A stretch of 64,000 bases of DNA. Source: Acidobacteriota bacterium (lineage in GTDB: Bacteria; Acidobacteriota; Blastocatellia; Pyrinomonadales; Pyrinomonadaceae). The notes under the pieces were generated by a model. That model saw only the letters and a program-made list of their open reading frames with translations. It ran no database searches and was not told the DNA's origin. Of the stretch, positions 1 through 7,974 are shown piece after piece (the stretch's first letter is position 1; each line of letters begins with the position of its first letter). The stretch spans positions 1,612,001-1,676,000 of the forward strand of contig JADJBB010000021.1 of the NCBI GenBank assembly GCA_016703965.1, given 5' to 3'. Made by a program: the position numbers and the translations under genes.

Positions 1-1235
1 GCCGTATTTACGCTTGCGATGTCGAGGTATGTGCGTTTGCAGACCTTTTCGAAGTTGAAGCGGAAATCGGTCGTGGGTTTTTTGAATGTGATCTTTGCGA
101 TGATTTCGTCCGGCCACTTCGCGAGTTGTTTGTAGCCTTGGTAGAGATCGCGAAGTTTGATTGCGCGAGAGAGAACCACCCCGTCAGCCGAAGCGGCTGC
201 CACCCCTCGTTCTGGCAAAGAGTGCGTGCCAGTGTTGCCGGTAGGCCCGCCAACCGTGTAAGGAGGGGAGTTAAGAAGCGTGATCTCCGCATCCAACGCC
301 AGAAACCACACCGTCATATCGCCGATCGGCGAGGCGTTGACGAAGTTGCCGGCGAGGGTGGCCATGTTGCGGATCGGGGTGGATGATACGAGTTTCAGGT
401 GCTTGTAAAGATCGGGGAAGGTCGACTGCACTACTGACGATTCGAGAAGGTCGGTGACCGTTGCTGAGGCTCCGATCTCGATATATTCGCCAGTGTCGCG
501 GATGCTTCTTAGCTCGTCATGATAGAGAAGCGGCGTTGGCTCGGATTCAGCCATCTGATCGTGGCGCTGGACGTAAAGATCAGTGCCGCCTCCGGTCAGA
601 ACCGCCTGCGTAAGCGGGCGGGACGATGCTCGATCTTCGGGTACACGGGCTGATAAAAGGCCGTTAAGCCGCGAGGCTATATCATCAAAATATATTGGGA
701 CAACGGCGTTCGCGATAGTATGGTTCGTTCCGCCCGCTGACGCAGGCACTTCCGACATGAGGCCGCTGATACGGCAAGCGGCTCGTTCTATCGACTTGTA
801 ACCGGTACATCGGCAGATGTTGCCGTCTATCGCCGATACAGCCATTTCACGCGTTTTGGCGGAACCGTCAATGCAAAATCCGGTCAGCGACATCACGAAT
901 CCGACAGTGCAGAATCCGCATTGGGTTCCACTTTCATCGACCACTGCTTGTTGGACAGGCGTGAGCGAGCCGTTTTCGGGATTGATGCCCTCGATGGTGA
1001 CGATGTGTTTTCCGGCGGCGTTGGCGAGAGGCATCAGGCATGACGTCACTGAGCGGTATCGCATCTTTTTCTCTACCAATTCGCCGACTAAAACAGTACA
1101 GGCCCCGCAGTCGCCCTCGCGGCAGCCGATCTTGGTGCCTTTTAGATCTTTGTGGTAGCGAACGAAATCAAGCACCGTCGAACCTGGCGGCTGATCGGTC
1201 GAGATTTCGTCGTTGTTGAGGATGAATGAGATCAT
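1..1235 (-). CDS. xdhA: Xanthine dehydrogenase small subunit (2Fe-2S + FAD), 3' end off window
   Basis: About 411 residues are present and the gene runs off the left edge in frame. The protein carries the 2Fe-2S and FAD parts of a molybdenum hydroxylase that oxidises hypoxanthine/xanthine. Residues 1-80 hold a plant-type ferredoxin fold with CREGDCGACTVL; the second [2Fe-2S] helical domain shows CGFCTVGF and CRCTGY. The FAD-binding domain follows (GGGTDLYVQ, NFVNASPIGDM, KVCKRTYLDIASVNT). ATG at 1235 is chosen because the ferredoxin fold begins there; no clear ribosome binding site is seen. Oddities: three in-frame repeat-like insertions, at about residues 162-168, 205-214 and 321-355, all in linkers or loops where relatives are shorter. 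The nearby guanine deaminase supplies xanthine, which fits purine catabolism. The molybdopterin subunit would lie left of the window. Confidence 0.92.
   Translation of the reverse strand, partial: MISFILNNDEISTDQPPGSTVLDFVRYHKDLKGTKIGCREGDCGACTVLVGELVEKKMRYRSVTSCLMPLANAAGKHIVTIEGINPENGSLTPVQQAVVDESGTQCGFCTVGFVMSLTGFCIDGSAKTREMAVSAIDGNICRCTGYKSIERAACRISGLMSEVPASAGGTNHTIANAVVPIYFDDIASRLNGLLSARVPEDRASSRPLTQAVLTGGGTDLYVQRHDQMAESEPTPLLYHDELRSIRDTGEYIEIGASATVTDLLESSVVQSTFPDLYKHLKLVSSTPIRNMATLAGNFVNASPIGDMTVWFLALDAEITLLNSPPYTVGGPTGNTGTHSLPERGVAAASADGVVLSRAIKLRDLYQGYKQLAKWPDEIIAKITFKKPTTDFRFNFEKVCKRTYLDIASVNT
170..276 (-). repeat. In-frame palindromic insertion inside the xdhA FAD domain
   Basis: About 105 bp encode roughly 34 extra residues between ALDAEITLL and RAIKLRDLYQGY, a position where XdhA proteins normally have a short loop. 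The segment contains the perfect palindrome CAGCCG-AAG-CGGCTG (185-199), flanked on each side by a CCACCCC-type motif, and a CTCCCCTCCTT end (minus strand). It keeps the xdhA frame open. Composition and translation (Gly/Pro/Ser/Ala-rich, low complexity) differ from the host protein. I infer a REP- or RPE-like element; copy number elsewhere cannot be seen from here. Confidence 0.6.
595..752. repeat. Inverted pair of CCTGCGTNAGCGGGCGG repeats inside xdhA
   Basis: One arm, 595-622, reads GTCAGAACC followed by GCCTGCGTAAGCGGGCGG. The other, 733-752, is its inverse, CCGCCCGCTGACGCAGG, with one substitution in the core. They lie in the linker between the iron-sulfur and FAD domains of xdhA and are translated as SSRPLTQAV and PASAGGTN. 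The GTCAGAACCG head also starts the separate repeat at 5048, 5311 and (inverted) 5400, which suggests related elements. Confidence 0.6.
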
Positions 1236-1249
1236 TCTGTGAATATTTA

Positions 1250-1385
1250 CCCGCGAAATACGCGAAATGACGCGAATTCGGATCTTCTGGCTTAACTTAC
1301 AAGAGCAGATTAATTCTGAGATAGCCTATCGAAGCGGCAAGCCCTGAGAATTCTACTTTTCGCGCACTTTGGCGTTTTTCGCAGG
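1250..1385. repeat. Long imperfect inverted repeat of CGCGAAA units, intergenic
   Basis: The gap between xdhA and the next gene holds a left arm with CCGCGAAATACGCGAAATGA (from 1251) and a right arm, 1352-1385, that reads CCTGCGAAAAACGCCAAAG on the other strand. The arms match with a few mismatches around a ~75-base centre. The CGCGAAA motif recurs three times in the left arm. A shorter element of similar character lies at 24027-24100. No coding signal is seen in the gap. Confidence 0.45.
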
Positions 1386-1391
1386 CAGATT

Positions 1392-1841
1392 CTAAAACCT
1401 TCGTATCAAGATCACTCCGGCCGCGATCAGTACGATACCGATCACTCGCGCAATGCTTATTTCCTTTACCGGCACACCCAGCAGCCCGTAGTGGTCGATT
1501 ATCAGCGTTACGATCATTTGCCCGGCGATCAATGCACTAAAGGTCATCGCGACACCAATTCGCGGCACGAGCATAACCGCGGCCGTGACAAAAAATGCTC
1601 CAAACAATCCTCCGGCCCACGCGATCGGCGGAGCTTCCTTGATCGATGCAAAGCTCGTCAGCGGCGTTCCTGCGGCGATGACACACGCAAATAAGGCAAC
1701 CGTGCCGACGAGAAACGATAAGAACGCAGCAAGGATCGGGCTGCCCGTGACGACGGCCATCTTATTGTTCGTCGCTGCCTGTGTCGGCATCATCGCGCCT
1801 GCCAGAAGGGCGACGAAAAGTAGAAGGATGTTATTCGACAT
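1392..1841 (-). CDS. YdcZ/DUF606-type DMT small membrane transporter
   Basis: 149 residues with five hydrophobic segments spanning nearly the whole chain. The N-terminus (NNILLLFVALLAGAMMPTQAATN) and the Arg-Arg-Phe end match the YdcZ/DUF606 half-size relatives of drug/metabolite transporters, which usually work as homo- or hetero-dimers in the inner membrane. Substrate is unknown. It sits 6 bases downstream of guaD on the same strand, so co-transcription with the purine deaminase is likely. Export of purine or related metabolites is only a guess from position. Confidence 0.8.
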   Translation of the reverse strand: MSNNILLLFVALLAGAMMPTQAATNNKMAVVTGSPILAAFLSFLVGTVALFACVIAAGTPLTSFASIKEAPPIAWAGGLFGAFFVTAAVMLVPRIGVAMTFSALIAGQMIVTLIIDHYGLLGVPVKEISIARVIGIVLIAAGVILIRRF

Positions 1842-1847
1842 TGAGGA

Positions 1848-2324
1848 CTAGTATTCGGTCTTATCGGCCTTTTCAGCCCAGGCTGCAAACACCTTTTGGG
1901 CTTCCTCGCGAAGAAGATTCACCATCGGGAGCTGCCGTTCCTCGTTGGGTTTAGCGAGTTCCCGGTAGAAATGTTCATCATCAAACCCGACTGCCGCCGC
2001 ATCTGCCTGCGTACCGGCGAAAAAGATCCCCGAGGGACGCGACCAATAGATCGCTCCTAGGCACATCGGGCACGGCTCACAGGACGTATAGATCGTGCAG
2101 CCGTCAAGCTGAAATGTTCCGAGATTTGCGCACGCGTTCCTGATCGCTACTACTTCAGCGTGGGCTGTCGGGTCATTGGTCGATGTCACCTGATTGTTGC
2201 CTTCGCCAACAACCGTGCCGTCCTTTACCACAACACATCCGAAGGGGCCGCCTGCATTTGCCTCCATACCGCTCCTCGCGAGATCGACGGCCCGCATCAT
2301 GAATTGCTTATCTAGTTCCGTCAT
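1848..2324 (-). CDS. guaD: Guanine deaminase / nucleoside deaminase (CDA fold)
   Basis: A 158-residue zinc deaminase converting guanine to xanthine. The zinc site is visible: His and Glu of AHAEVVAI and the two Cys of PCPMC. GGPFGCVVVKDG and the C-terminal FYRELAKP region favour the bacterial guanine deaminase branch over tRNA adenosine deaminase TadA, although TadA cannot be fully excluded. I start at ATG 2324, where it overlaps the upstream stop as ATGA, instead of an earlier in-frame ATG (2369) that would place 15 odd residues inside the upstream gene. Together with xdhA it gives guanine to xanthine to urate. Confidence 0.85.
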   Translation of the reverse strand: MTELDKQFMMRAVDLARSGMEANAGGPFGCVVVKDGTVVGEGNNQVTSTNDPTAHAEVVAIRNACANLGTFQLDGCTIYTSCEPCPMCLGAIYWSRPSGIFFAGTQADAAAVGFDDEHFYRELAKPNEERQLPMVNLLREEAQKVFAAWAEKADKTEY

Positions 2325-3181
2325 TGAGTTTTCGGCCCCGTTATCTTGATCTCGAAAAGTTTCTTCCACTTTTTGCCGGTGACAAAGATCCTGTCGGTTG
2401 CCGGATCGTAGGCGATGCCGTTAAGTGTATTCTCCGAGTCGCGGCGGGTATCGTCCGGCGAAATGCCGTCGAGATCTATCCAGCCGAGCAATTTTCCGGT
2501 GGCGGGATCGATTCGCGCGATATAATTCGGCTTTCCGAGCGTGTCGGGCTGTTCCGAATGCCATACATTAGCCCAGATCTCGCCTTTCACGAACTCTAGC
2601 TCATTCAGCTTCATCAATGGCTTGCCGTCTTCCCGCATGACTGCTTCCATTCGGGTCGATTTGAAGGTTTCCGGGTTGAGCACACGGATAACGTGTGTGC
2701 TGTCAGTCATATAGAGATTCGTTCCGTCGTTGGTGATGCCCCAGCCTTCGCCCTGATAGTTGAATTCACGGATCAGCTTGAAATCATCTACGTTGTACAC
2801 ACGGCAGATTCCCTCGCGCCAGGTGATCTGGTAGATCTTGCCGTCAAGCAGCGTGATCCCTTCGGCAAAATCGCTCTTCGGAACGTCGAATTTCTGCAGC
2901 ACCTTTCCGGTCTCAATATCCACTTTTCTGAGCGAGGACTCGCCGTATTCACCCGTGCTTTCATAGAGAAAACCATTGTGAAAAATGAGGCCCTGCGTAA
3001 AGGCGTTGCCGTCGTGCGGATAGGATTTGACGACCTCATAGCCATAGACCGGAAGCGGGGCGGCCTTTGTTGAATTCGAGCTGCCGGTTTTTCCGGTGTT
3101 GACGTTGGAATTGGTCGAGTTTGCAGAGCCCGAGCATCCGAGGGCGATGAAACAGGAAAGGGAAATGATAAGGAAACGCAT
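2321..3181 (-). CDS. Glutaminyl-peptide cyclotransferase, lipoprotein
   Basis: 286 residues. The N-terminus is a lipoprotein signal with lipobox ALGC (Cys about residue 16), followed by a Ser/Asn/Thr-rich linker. The rest matches the beta-propeller glutamine cyclotransferase family (plant QC type, PF05096): YPHDGNAFTQGLIF, LYESTGEYGESSLR, WGITNDGTNLYMTDS and ENTLNGIAYDP are its characteristic blocks. It forms pyroglutamate at N-terminal Gln of exported proteins or peptides. It overlaps guaD by 4 bases, so the two are translationally coupled, though their functions are not obviously linked. Confidence 0.9.
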   Translation of the reverse strand: MRFLIISLSCFIALGCSGSANSTNSNVNTGKTGSSNSTKAAPLPVYGYEVVKSYPHDGNAFTQGLIFHNGFLYESTGEYGESSLRKVDIETGKVLQKFDVPKSDFAEGITLLDGKIYQITWREGICRVYNVDDFKLIREFNYQGEGWGITNDGTNLYMTDSTHVIRVLNPETFKSTRMEAVMREDGKPLMKLNELEFVKGEIWANVWHSEQPDTLGKPNYIARIDPATGKLLGWIDLDGISPDDTRRDSENTLNGIAYDPATDRIFVTGKKWKKLFEIKITGPKTQ

Positions 3182-3202
3182 ATATTAAATCTCGCTCGGC
3201 GG

Positions 3203-4531
3203 CTATTGTTTCGGCAAAGCCCTTTCAATAGCGGCCTTGAAACTCTCGAATGAAAGATCACGAATACGGACTCCGTTGACAAAGATCGTCGGCGTCGAAT
3301 TTATGACGTAACTATCACCATCTGCCTGATCTTTGCGGATCTCAGCGGCGGTCTTTTCGGAGTTAAAGTCTATCTCAAATTGTTTTACATTCAAACCCAT
3401 TTCAGCCGCGTATTTCAGAAGGGAAGGCGTGTCGAGTGCATCCTGGTGTTTGTAGAGGAACTCGCCATATTCAAAGAATTTCCCCTGTGCGTTTGCGGCT
3501 GAGGCGGCTCGGGCGGCGTTGAAGGCGTTCGCGTGAATGCTCTCGAGCGGAAAATCGCGAACGACGAAACGCACCTTACCCGGAAACGCCTCGATCGCTT
3601 TCTTTAAGACAGGATGTGTAGCGGCGCACGCCGGACACTGAAAATCGCTGAACATCACAACAGTCACCGGGGCGTTCGCCGGGCCGATCGCGGGATCGTC
3701 ATCGACCGATATTTTTTGAACGATCGGATCGGGGTATTTGTAGGTGATCGCGGGTTTGTATTTCGCCGCGAGAGTTTTGCTGAACGCGATTTCAAGGTTT
3801 GCCCGCTCTTCGTTCGAGAAATCCTTCAACTTGTTGGTGATCTCACGGGCAAGCAGAGCACTCGGTTCCATCTTCAAAGCTTTTGCTTCTTCCTCGATCA
3901 TCGCGTTGTAGAGAGCTTCGTTGAGGTCCTGCATGATGAGATCCGCGACGTCTGCGTTGAGTTCGTAAAGAGCGACGGCAGCGAATTCTTCGTATTCCTT
4001 TGCGGTTATCGGCACGCCGTTGACCGTTGCAACGACGTCGGCTGCAGCTAAGGGAGTCGAATTTACCGGCTTGCCGGCTGTGTATTTGAATTTCGTTTTG
4101 AGTTTGGCGAAGAATGCTCCGAGTATCTGCTGCTCAGGCTCGCGTCTGAGGTAGGCGATGATCTGCTTTCTTGCCTGCTCAGGGGTTGATTCGGCAAGTG
4201 CTTTTTGATTAGCGTCGTAGACTTCTTTAATTTGGGCATCAGTCGGGTTTGCGACCTTTGCTTTCTCAGCCGCGATGAGCTTGCCCGCCGAAATACCAGT
4301 TACCTTTGCTTCGGCGTCAAGCAGCCTCTGGCTCACCATTTGGTCGAGTATCGCGGATCGCGTCCCAAACCGCCGCGTCGGTAAACTGCTCACAGCCTGC
4401 TGCGTCTCAGGGCTGAGATCGGCCAATTTGATCGATCGGCCCGCAGCGGTTCCAAGCACATCTTCTGGCTTTTGGGCGAATGCGGCGAGCGACAAAATAA
4501 TAAGGAATACAAAAACAAAAAGAGGTCTCAT
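3203..4531 (-). CDS. DsbA-family thioredoxin-fold protein with SurA-like N-terminal half
   Basis: 442 residues with a signal peptide (hydrophobic to about residue 19, AFAQ cleavage-like). The C-terminal ~180 residues are a DsbA-type thioredoxin fold: FSDFQCPACAATHP with a CPAC active site, FVVRDFPLESIH and STPTIFVNG with the cis-Pro. The N-terminal part is helical and contains two segments like SurA/PpiC chaperone arms (LDQMVSQRLLDAEAK; VNGVPITAKEYEEFA). I infer a periplasmic thiol oxidoreductase with a built-in chaperone-like region. It ends 21 bases before the cyclotransferase, also exported, so both may belong to an envelope operon. Confidence 0.85.
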   Translation of the reverse strand: MRPLFVFVFLIILSLAAFAQKPEDVLGTAAGRSIKLADLSPETQQAVSSLPTRRFGTRSAILDQMVSQRLLDAEAKVTGISAGKLIAAEKAKVANPTDAQIKEVYDANQKALAESTPEQARKQIIAYLRREPEQQILGAFFAKLKTKFKYTAGKPVNSTPLAAADVVATVNGVPITAKEYEEFAAVALYELNADVADLIMQDLNEALYNAMIEEEAKALKMEPSALLAREITNKLKDFSNEERANLEIAFSKTLAAKYKPAITYKYPDPIVQKISVDDDPAIGPANAPVTVVMFSDFQCPACAATHPVLKKAIEAFPGKVRFVVRDFPLESIHANAFNAARAASAANAQGKFFEYGEFLYKHQDALDTPSLLKYAAEMGLNVKQFEIDFNSEKTAAEIRKDQADGDSYVINSTPTIFVNGVRIRDLSFESFKAAIERALPKQ

Positions 4532-4667
4532 AGATGTTCAGTAATTCTAACAAATTTCGGACGATCAATTCGTTGCTGAACCGAAATATCGTGGTCGACG
4601 ATACCGTAATGATCGACAACTGCCCGCAAGTATTTATGATTCATTATTTCGGCCTGGAGTTCGTTCG

Positions 4668-5330
4668 ATGCGAAAATCGAAAGGAATGAAACTGAAAAGC
4701 GGCTTTTACCTTCGCGAAGACACGGTCCAGATCGCCCGGGACCTGCTCGGCAAACTTCTCGTCGTCCCCGACGAAAACGGCCAACGTGTCTCAGGCATGA
4801 TAGTAGAAACCGAAGCCTACCTCGGCACCACCGACCGTGCCGCCCACAGCTTCGGCGGCCGACGAACTGCCCGCAATGAGATCACTTACGCCGTCGGAGG
4901 CCACGTTTACGTATTTTTTATTTACGGAATGTACTACCAGCTAAACATAGTTTGCGGTGAGGTCGACACGCCCCACGTCGTTCTGATCCGAGCGGTCGAA
5001 CCAGTAGAGGGAATCGAGATCATGCGGGAACGTCGAAGCCGTAAAAAGTCAGAACCGGGAGCGATAGCGAATCGGCAGATGCCCGATAAAAATCTCACGT
5101 CCGGTCCGGGCAAACTTTGCATCGCCCTCAATATCGATCGTCGCGTTAACGGCGAAAACCTGAGCGGTGAAAATATATGGCTGGAGGAATATGAAACTTT
5201 CCGTGATGAAGAAATTGCGATCGGGAAACGCGTTGGGATTGATTACGCAGGCGAGGATGCGGAAAAGCCTTGGCGGTTTTGGATCTCGCGGAACGAATTC
5301 GTCAGCAAGGGTCAGAACCGGGAGCGATAG
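4668..5330 (+). CDS. mpg: DNA-3-methyladenine glycosylase (AAG/MPG family)
   Basis: 220 residues. It removes alkylated purines from DNA in base excision repair. Family blocks are clear: IVETEAYLG with the catalytic-site Glu, DRAAHSFGGRRTARN, YVFFIYGMYYQLNIVC and SGPGKLCIAL. ATG 4668 is used; ATG 4686 (MKLKSGFY) is an equally plausible start. Two repeat-derived pieces are notable. An insertion at about residues 127-140 (KSEPGAIANRQMPD) falls between the MRERR and LTSGPGKL blocks, which are normally close together. The last residues and stop (GQNRER then TAG) come from a second copy of the same repeat. Confidence 0.9.
   Translation: MRKSKGMKLKSGFYLREDTVQIARDLLGKLLVVPDENGQRVSGMIVETEAYLGTTDRAAHSFGGRRTARNEITYAVGGHVYVFFIYGMYYQLNIVCGEVDTPHVVLIRAVEPVEGIEIMRERRSRKKSEPGAIANRQMPDKNLTSGPGKLCIALNIDRRVNGENLSGENIWLEEYETFRDEEIAIGKRVGIDYAGEDAEKPWRFWISRNEFVSKGQNRER
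5048..5070 (+). repeat. Repeat A copy 1, inside mpg
   Basis: The copy begins GTCAGAACCGGGAGCGATAG and continues with CGA. It is identical over 23 bases to copies at 5311 (same strand) and 5400 (opposite strand). Here it is read as KSEPGAIA in the glycosylase and does not disturb the frame. Confidence 0.8.
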
Positions 5331-5400
5331 CGACTGGGTTCTTCGCCGAATAGCATAGACGCCATCGAAATACCCAGTCGCTATCGCTCCCGGTTCTGAC
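5311..5400. repeat. Inverted pair of repeat A between convergent mpg and P450 genes
   Basis: The arms 5311-5339 and 5372-5400 are perfect reverse complements (GTCAGAACCGGGAGCGATAG, then CGACTGGGT) separated by 32 bases. The plus arm encodes the last residues of mpg and its TAG stop (5328-5330). The minus arm encodes the last residues of the P450 and its TAG stop (5381-5383), so both proteins end QNRER. The pair could fold into a long stem and may serve as a bidirectional transcription end; there is no T-tract. Confidence 0.85.
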
Positions 5401-6742
5401 ACTCCATTCTCATCCCAAACTTAGGCCGCAAGGTGATCAAGGATTTTGTTCCTATCTTCTGATTCGGATCTAAACGGAGTTTCCATTTTCTCGCCATTGT
5501 CGCCAGCACCCAAATGCCTTCCGACCAGGCGAAACTCTCACCGATACAACGGCGGATGCCGCCGCCGAAGGGGAAATAGATGTTGCGGTTGCCGGCTTCT
5601 TTTACGCTTTGGGTTTCCCACCTTTCGGGTGTGAATTTGTCCGCATCATCCCAAAAACGAGCGTCATGCTGGAGGATGAATGGGCTCATGAGAACGGTCG
5701 AACCTTTTGCGATCTTAAAACCGCCGAGTTCGTGATCTTCGACCGCCTGACGGCCGATCGCCCAGGCGGGTGGGAAGAGCCGCATGGATTCGGCGAGGAC
5801 GTGTTCGGTGTATTTTAGGTTTGGAATATCGTCTATCGTCGGCACGCGGCCATTGAGTACGCGGTCGATCTCGGCGTGGAATTTTGCTTCGGCTTCGGGG
5901 TTTTGTGAGAGCAGATACCAGGTCCATGTCAGGGCATTTGCCGTGGTTTCGTGGCCCGCGAGGAAGAGCGTCAGGGCTTCGTCGCGGACCTGTTCGTTGG
6001 TCATCTGGCCGCCGTCGTCCTCGTCGCGGGCGGCGAGGAGCATCGAGAGCAGGTCGCCTTTGTCTTCGCCGGAGGCACGGCGTTCGTCGATCATTCCGTA
6101 GATGATACGGTCGAGCGTTTTGCGTGCTTTCTTTAGCTTGATCGATTGTGGGAACGGTAGCTTTTCCAGTATCTCTGAATACGGCAGCAACAGCAAATTG
6201 AACATCTCAACCAGAGTTGTCAACGAACGGCCTACGTCGTCAGCATCTTTTGTTACATCAGTATCAAACAGTGTCTTTGCGACGATCTGGAGCGTTAGCC
6301 GCATCATTTCGCGGTCGATATCGAGCGTTTCGCCGTCACGCCAGGTTTCGGCCATGGCGTCGGAAAAGTGCGTCATCGCCCGCGTATATTCGGCGATGCG
6401 TGTGCGGTGAAATGCGGGTTGGATCATCCGTCGCTGTCGCAGGTGAAATTCCTTTTCGCTCGTCAGCAAGCCCATGCCGAGCATCGTCTTCGAACGCTGT
6501 AAAGCTCTGCCTTTAATGAATTTATCGGCATTGACGACCAGCACATCGCGGATCAGATCGGGGTGATTTATGAAATATACCGTGAACGGCCCCGCCCGGA
6601 AATGCGTGATGTCGCCGAGTTCCGACTGAGCAGTCAAAAACTCAAGCCGGTCGAGCCTGATCATCGGGAAACGGCGGTCGAGCCAGCCGAGTTTGAGCGT
6701 CGGCGGCATTGCGATCGAGGTTGTTTTTCCACCGTCAGGCAT
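5381..6742 (-). CDS. Cytochrome P450
   Basis: 453 residues, full length for a soluble bacterial P450 monooxygenase. Visible motifs: I-helix oxygen-binding AGHETTANALTW, K-helix ESMRLFPP (ExxR), the PERW-containing FTPERWET block and the heme-thiolate loop FPFGGGIRRCIGESFAW. There is no membrane anchor. Overall pattern resembles CYP102/CYP4-like fatty-acid or terpene hydroxylases, but substrate cannot be deduced. ATG at 6742 is 39 bases from the divergent aminotransferase. The C-terminal CQNRER and stop are supplied by repeat A, so the native end has probably been replaced or extended. No ferredoxin partner is adjacent. Confidence 0.93.
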   Translation of the reverse strand: MPDGGKTTSIAMPPTLKLGWLDRRFPMIRLDRLEFLTAQSELGDITHFRAGPFTVYFINHPDLIRDVLVVNADKFIKGRALQRSKTMLGMGLLTSEKEFHLRQRRMIQPAFHRTRIAEYTRAMTHFSDAMAETWRDGETLDIDREMMRLTLQIVAKTLFDTDVTKDADDVGRSLTTLVEMFNLLLLPYSEILEKLPFPQSIKLKKARKTLDRIIYGMIDERRASGEDKGDLLSMLLAARDEDDGGQMTNEQVRDEALTLFLAGHETTANALTWTWYLLSQNPEAEAKFHAEIDRVLNGRVPTIDDIPNLKYTEHVLAESMRLFPPAWAIGRQAVEDHELGGFKIAKGSTVLMSPFILQHDARFWDDADKFTPERWETQSVKEAGNRNIYFPFGGGIRRCIGESFAWSEGIWVLATMARKWKLRLDPNQKIGTKSLITLRPKFGMRMECQNRER

Positions 6743-6781
6743 CTAGGATTCTCCAGTCAAAACGTGCTACATTCTTAGTTT

Positions 6782-7945
6782 ATGTCAGAACCAAAGCGTA
6801 TGAAAGTAAAACCGGATATCCGTGCGATCACGCGGCTCGTGCCGCCGAGCGGAAACCTCGTTCAGGGCCAGTCAGAACTGCCCATTGACCCGCAGCTTGC
6901 CGCCGAAGCCGCCGCAATTATCGCCGCCAGCCAAAACCACTATGGCGGCAGCGAAGGCGTAGAAGCACTGCGAAAAGCCGTCGCCGAAAAGATCGCGAAA
7001 TACAACAACATCGACGTCGATGTCGACGCCCGCCCGTACGAGCTGATGATCACGAACGGCGGAACCGGAGCATTGATCGGCATCGCACAGAGTTTTTTGC
7101 GAGGCAATGCAGCTCTTGTTTTTGAGCCATATTACCCGTATCATCGCCGCATTCTCGAAGATTTTGGTGCGAAAACGGAAACCTTTGAATTGAACCCGGC
7201 GGACCTGAGCTTCGAAAAAGACGCGCTGCTCGCTCGGTGTAAAGAACTGAAAGACCGCAAGGAATTTCCGCTCACGATGATCATCGTCTGCTCGCCCGCA
7301 AACCCGAGCGGCAAAGTTATGTCGCAGACCGAACTCGAGGCCATCGCGGAAGTCGCCAAAGAACTCGACCTGCTTGTTGTCTCAGACGAAGTCTACGAGC
7401 ACTACGTCACTGGCGAAAATCCGCACACGCCGATCGCTTCGTTTCCGGGAATGTGGGAACGGACTATCACGGTTAATTCCTTCTCCAAATCTTGGAACAT
7501 CTCCGGCTGGCGTCTCGGCTACGCTTACGGCCCCGGCGATCTGATCTCAAAGGTCAACGCCGCAGCGAACGTCATCTACGTTTGCCCGGCGACACCGCTG
7601 CAAACGGCTCTGTCAAAAGTTCTGATGGCTGACGAAGGCTATTATCCACGGCTCCGCGACACGTTCGACGGCAAACGTCGATTCACGTCCGAGATATTCA
7701 CCGACCTAGGCTTCAAGATCTACGATTCTGGCTCGGCGTTCTATCTTTGGGCCCGAATTCCCGAACAATACAACGACGCCATCGCCTTCAACGAAATGCT
7801 CATGCGCGACGCCGGAGTCGGCATGACACCAGGCTCAGCCTTCGCCGACAGCGATGATTGGGACGCGTATGTGCGCATCTGCATCGCCCGTGAGGACGCG
7901 GTGTTGGAAGGTGCGATGGAAAAACTGCAACGAGTTTTGCGATAA
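6782..7945 (+). CDS. PLP-dependent class I/II aminotransferase
   Basis: 387 residues, full-length fold-type I aminotransferase (aspartate aminotransferase-like). Features: cofactor-contact NGGTGALIGIA, CSPANPSGKVMS, VSDEVYEHYV and the Schiff-base lysine in NSFSKSWNISGWRLGY, with the C-terminal Arg-containing YVRICIARED that binds the substrate carboxylate. It would transfer an amino group between an amino acid and a 2-oxo acid in the cytoplasm; precise substrate unknown. ATG 6782 is used; a second ATG seven codons in (MKVKPDI) is possible. It is divergent from the P450 with only 39 bases between them, so their promoters must overlap. Confidence 0.9.
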   Translation: MSEPKRMKVKPDIRAITRLVPPSGNLVQGQSELPIDPQLAAEAAAIIAASQNHYGGSEGVEALRKAVAEKIAKYNNIDVDVDARPYELMITNGGTGALIGIAQSFLRGNAALVFEPYYPYHRRILEDFGAKTETFELNPADLSFEKDALLARCKELKDRKEFPLTMIIVCSPANPSGKVMSQTELEAIAEVAKELDLLVVSDEVYEHYVTGENPHTPIASFPGMWERTITVNSFSKSWNISGWRLGYAYGPGDLISKVNAAANVIYVCPATPLQTALSKVLMADEGYYPRLRDTFDGKRRFTSEIFTDLGFKIYDSGSAFYLWARIPEQYNDAIAFNEMLMRDAGVGMTPGSAFADSDDWDAYVRICIAREDAVLEGAMEKLQRVLR

Positions 7946-7974
7946 TTGATTCAAATCGGGTGTAAAATACGCTT

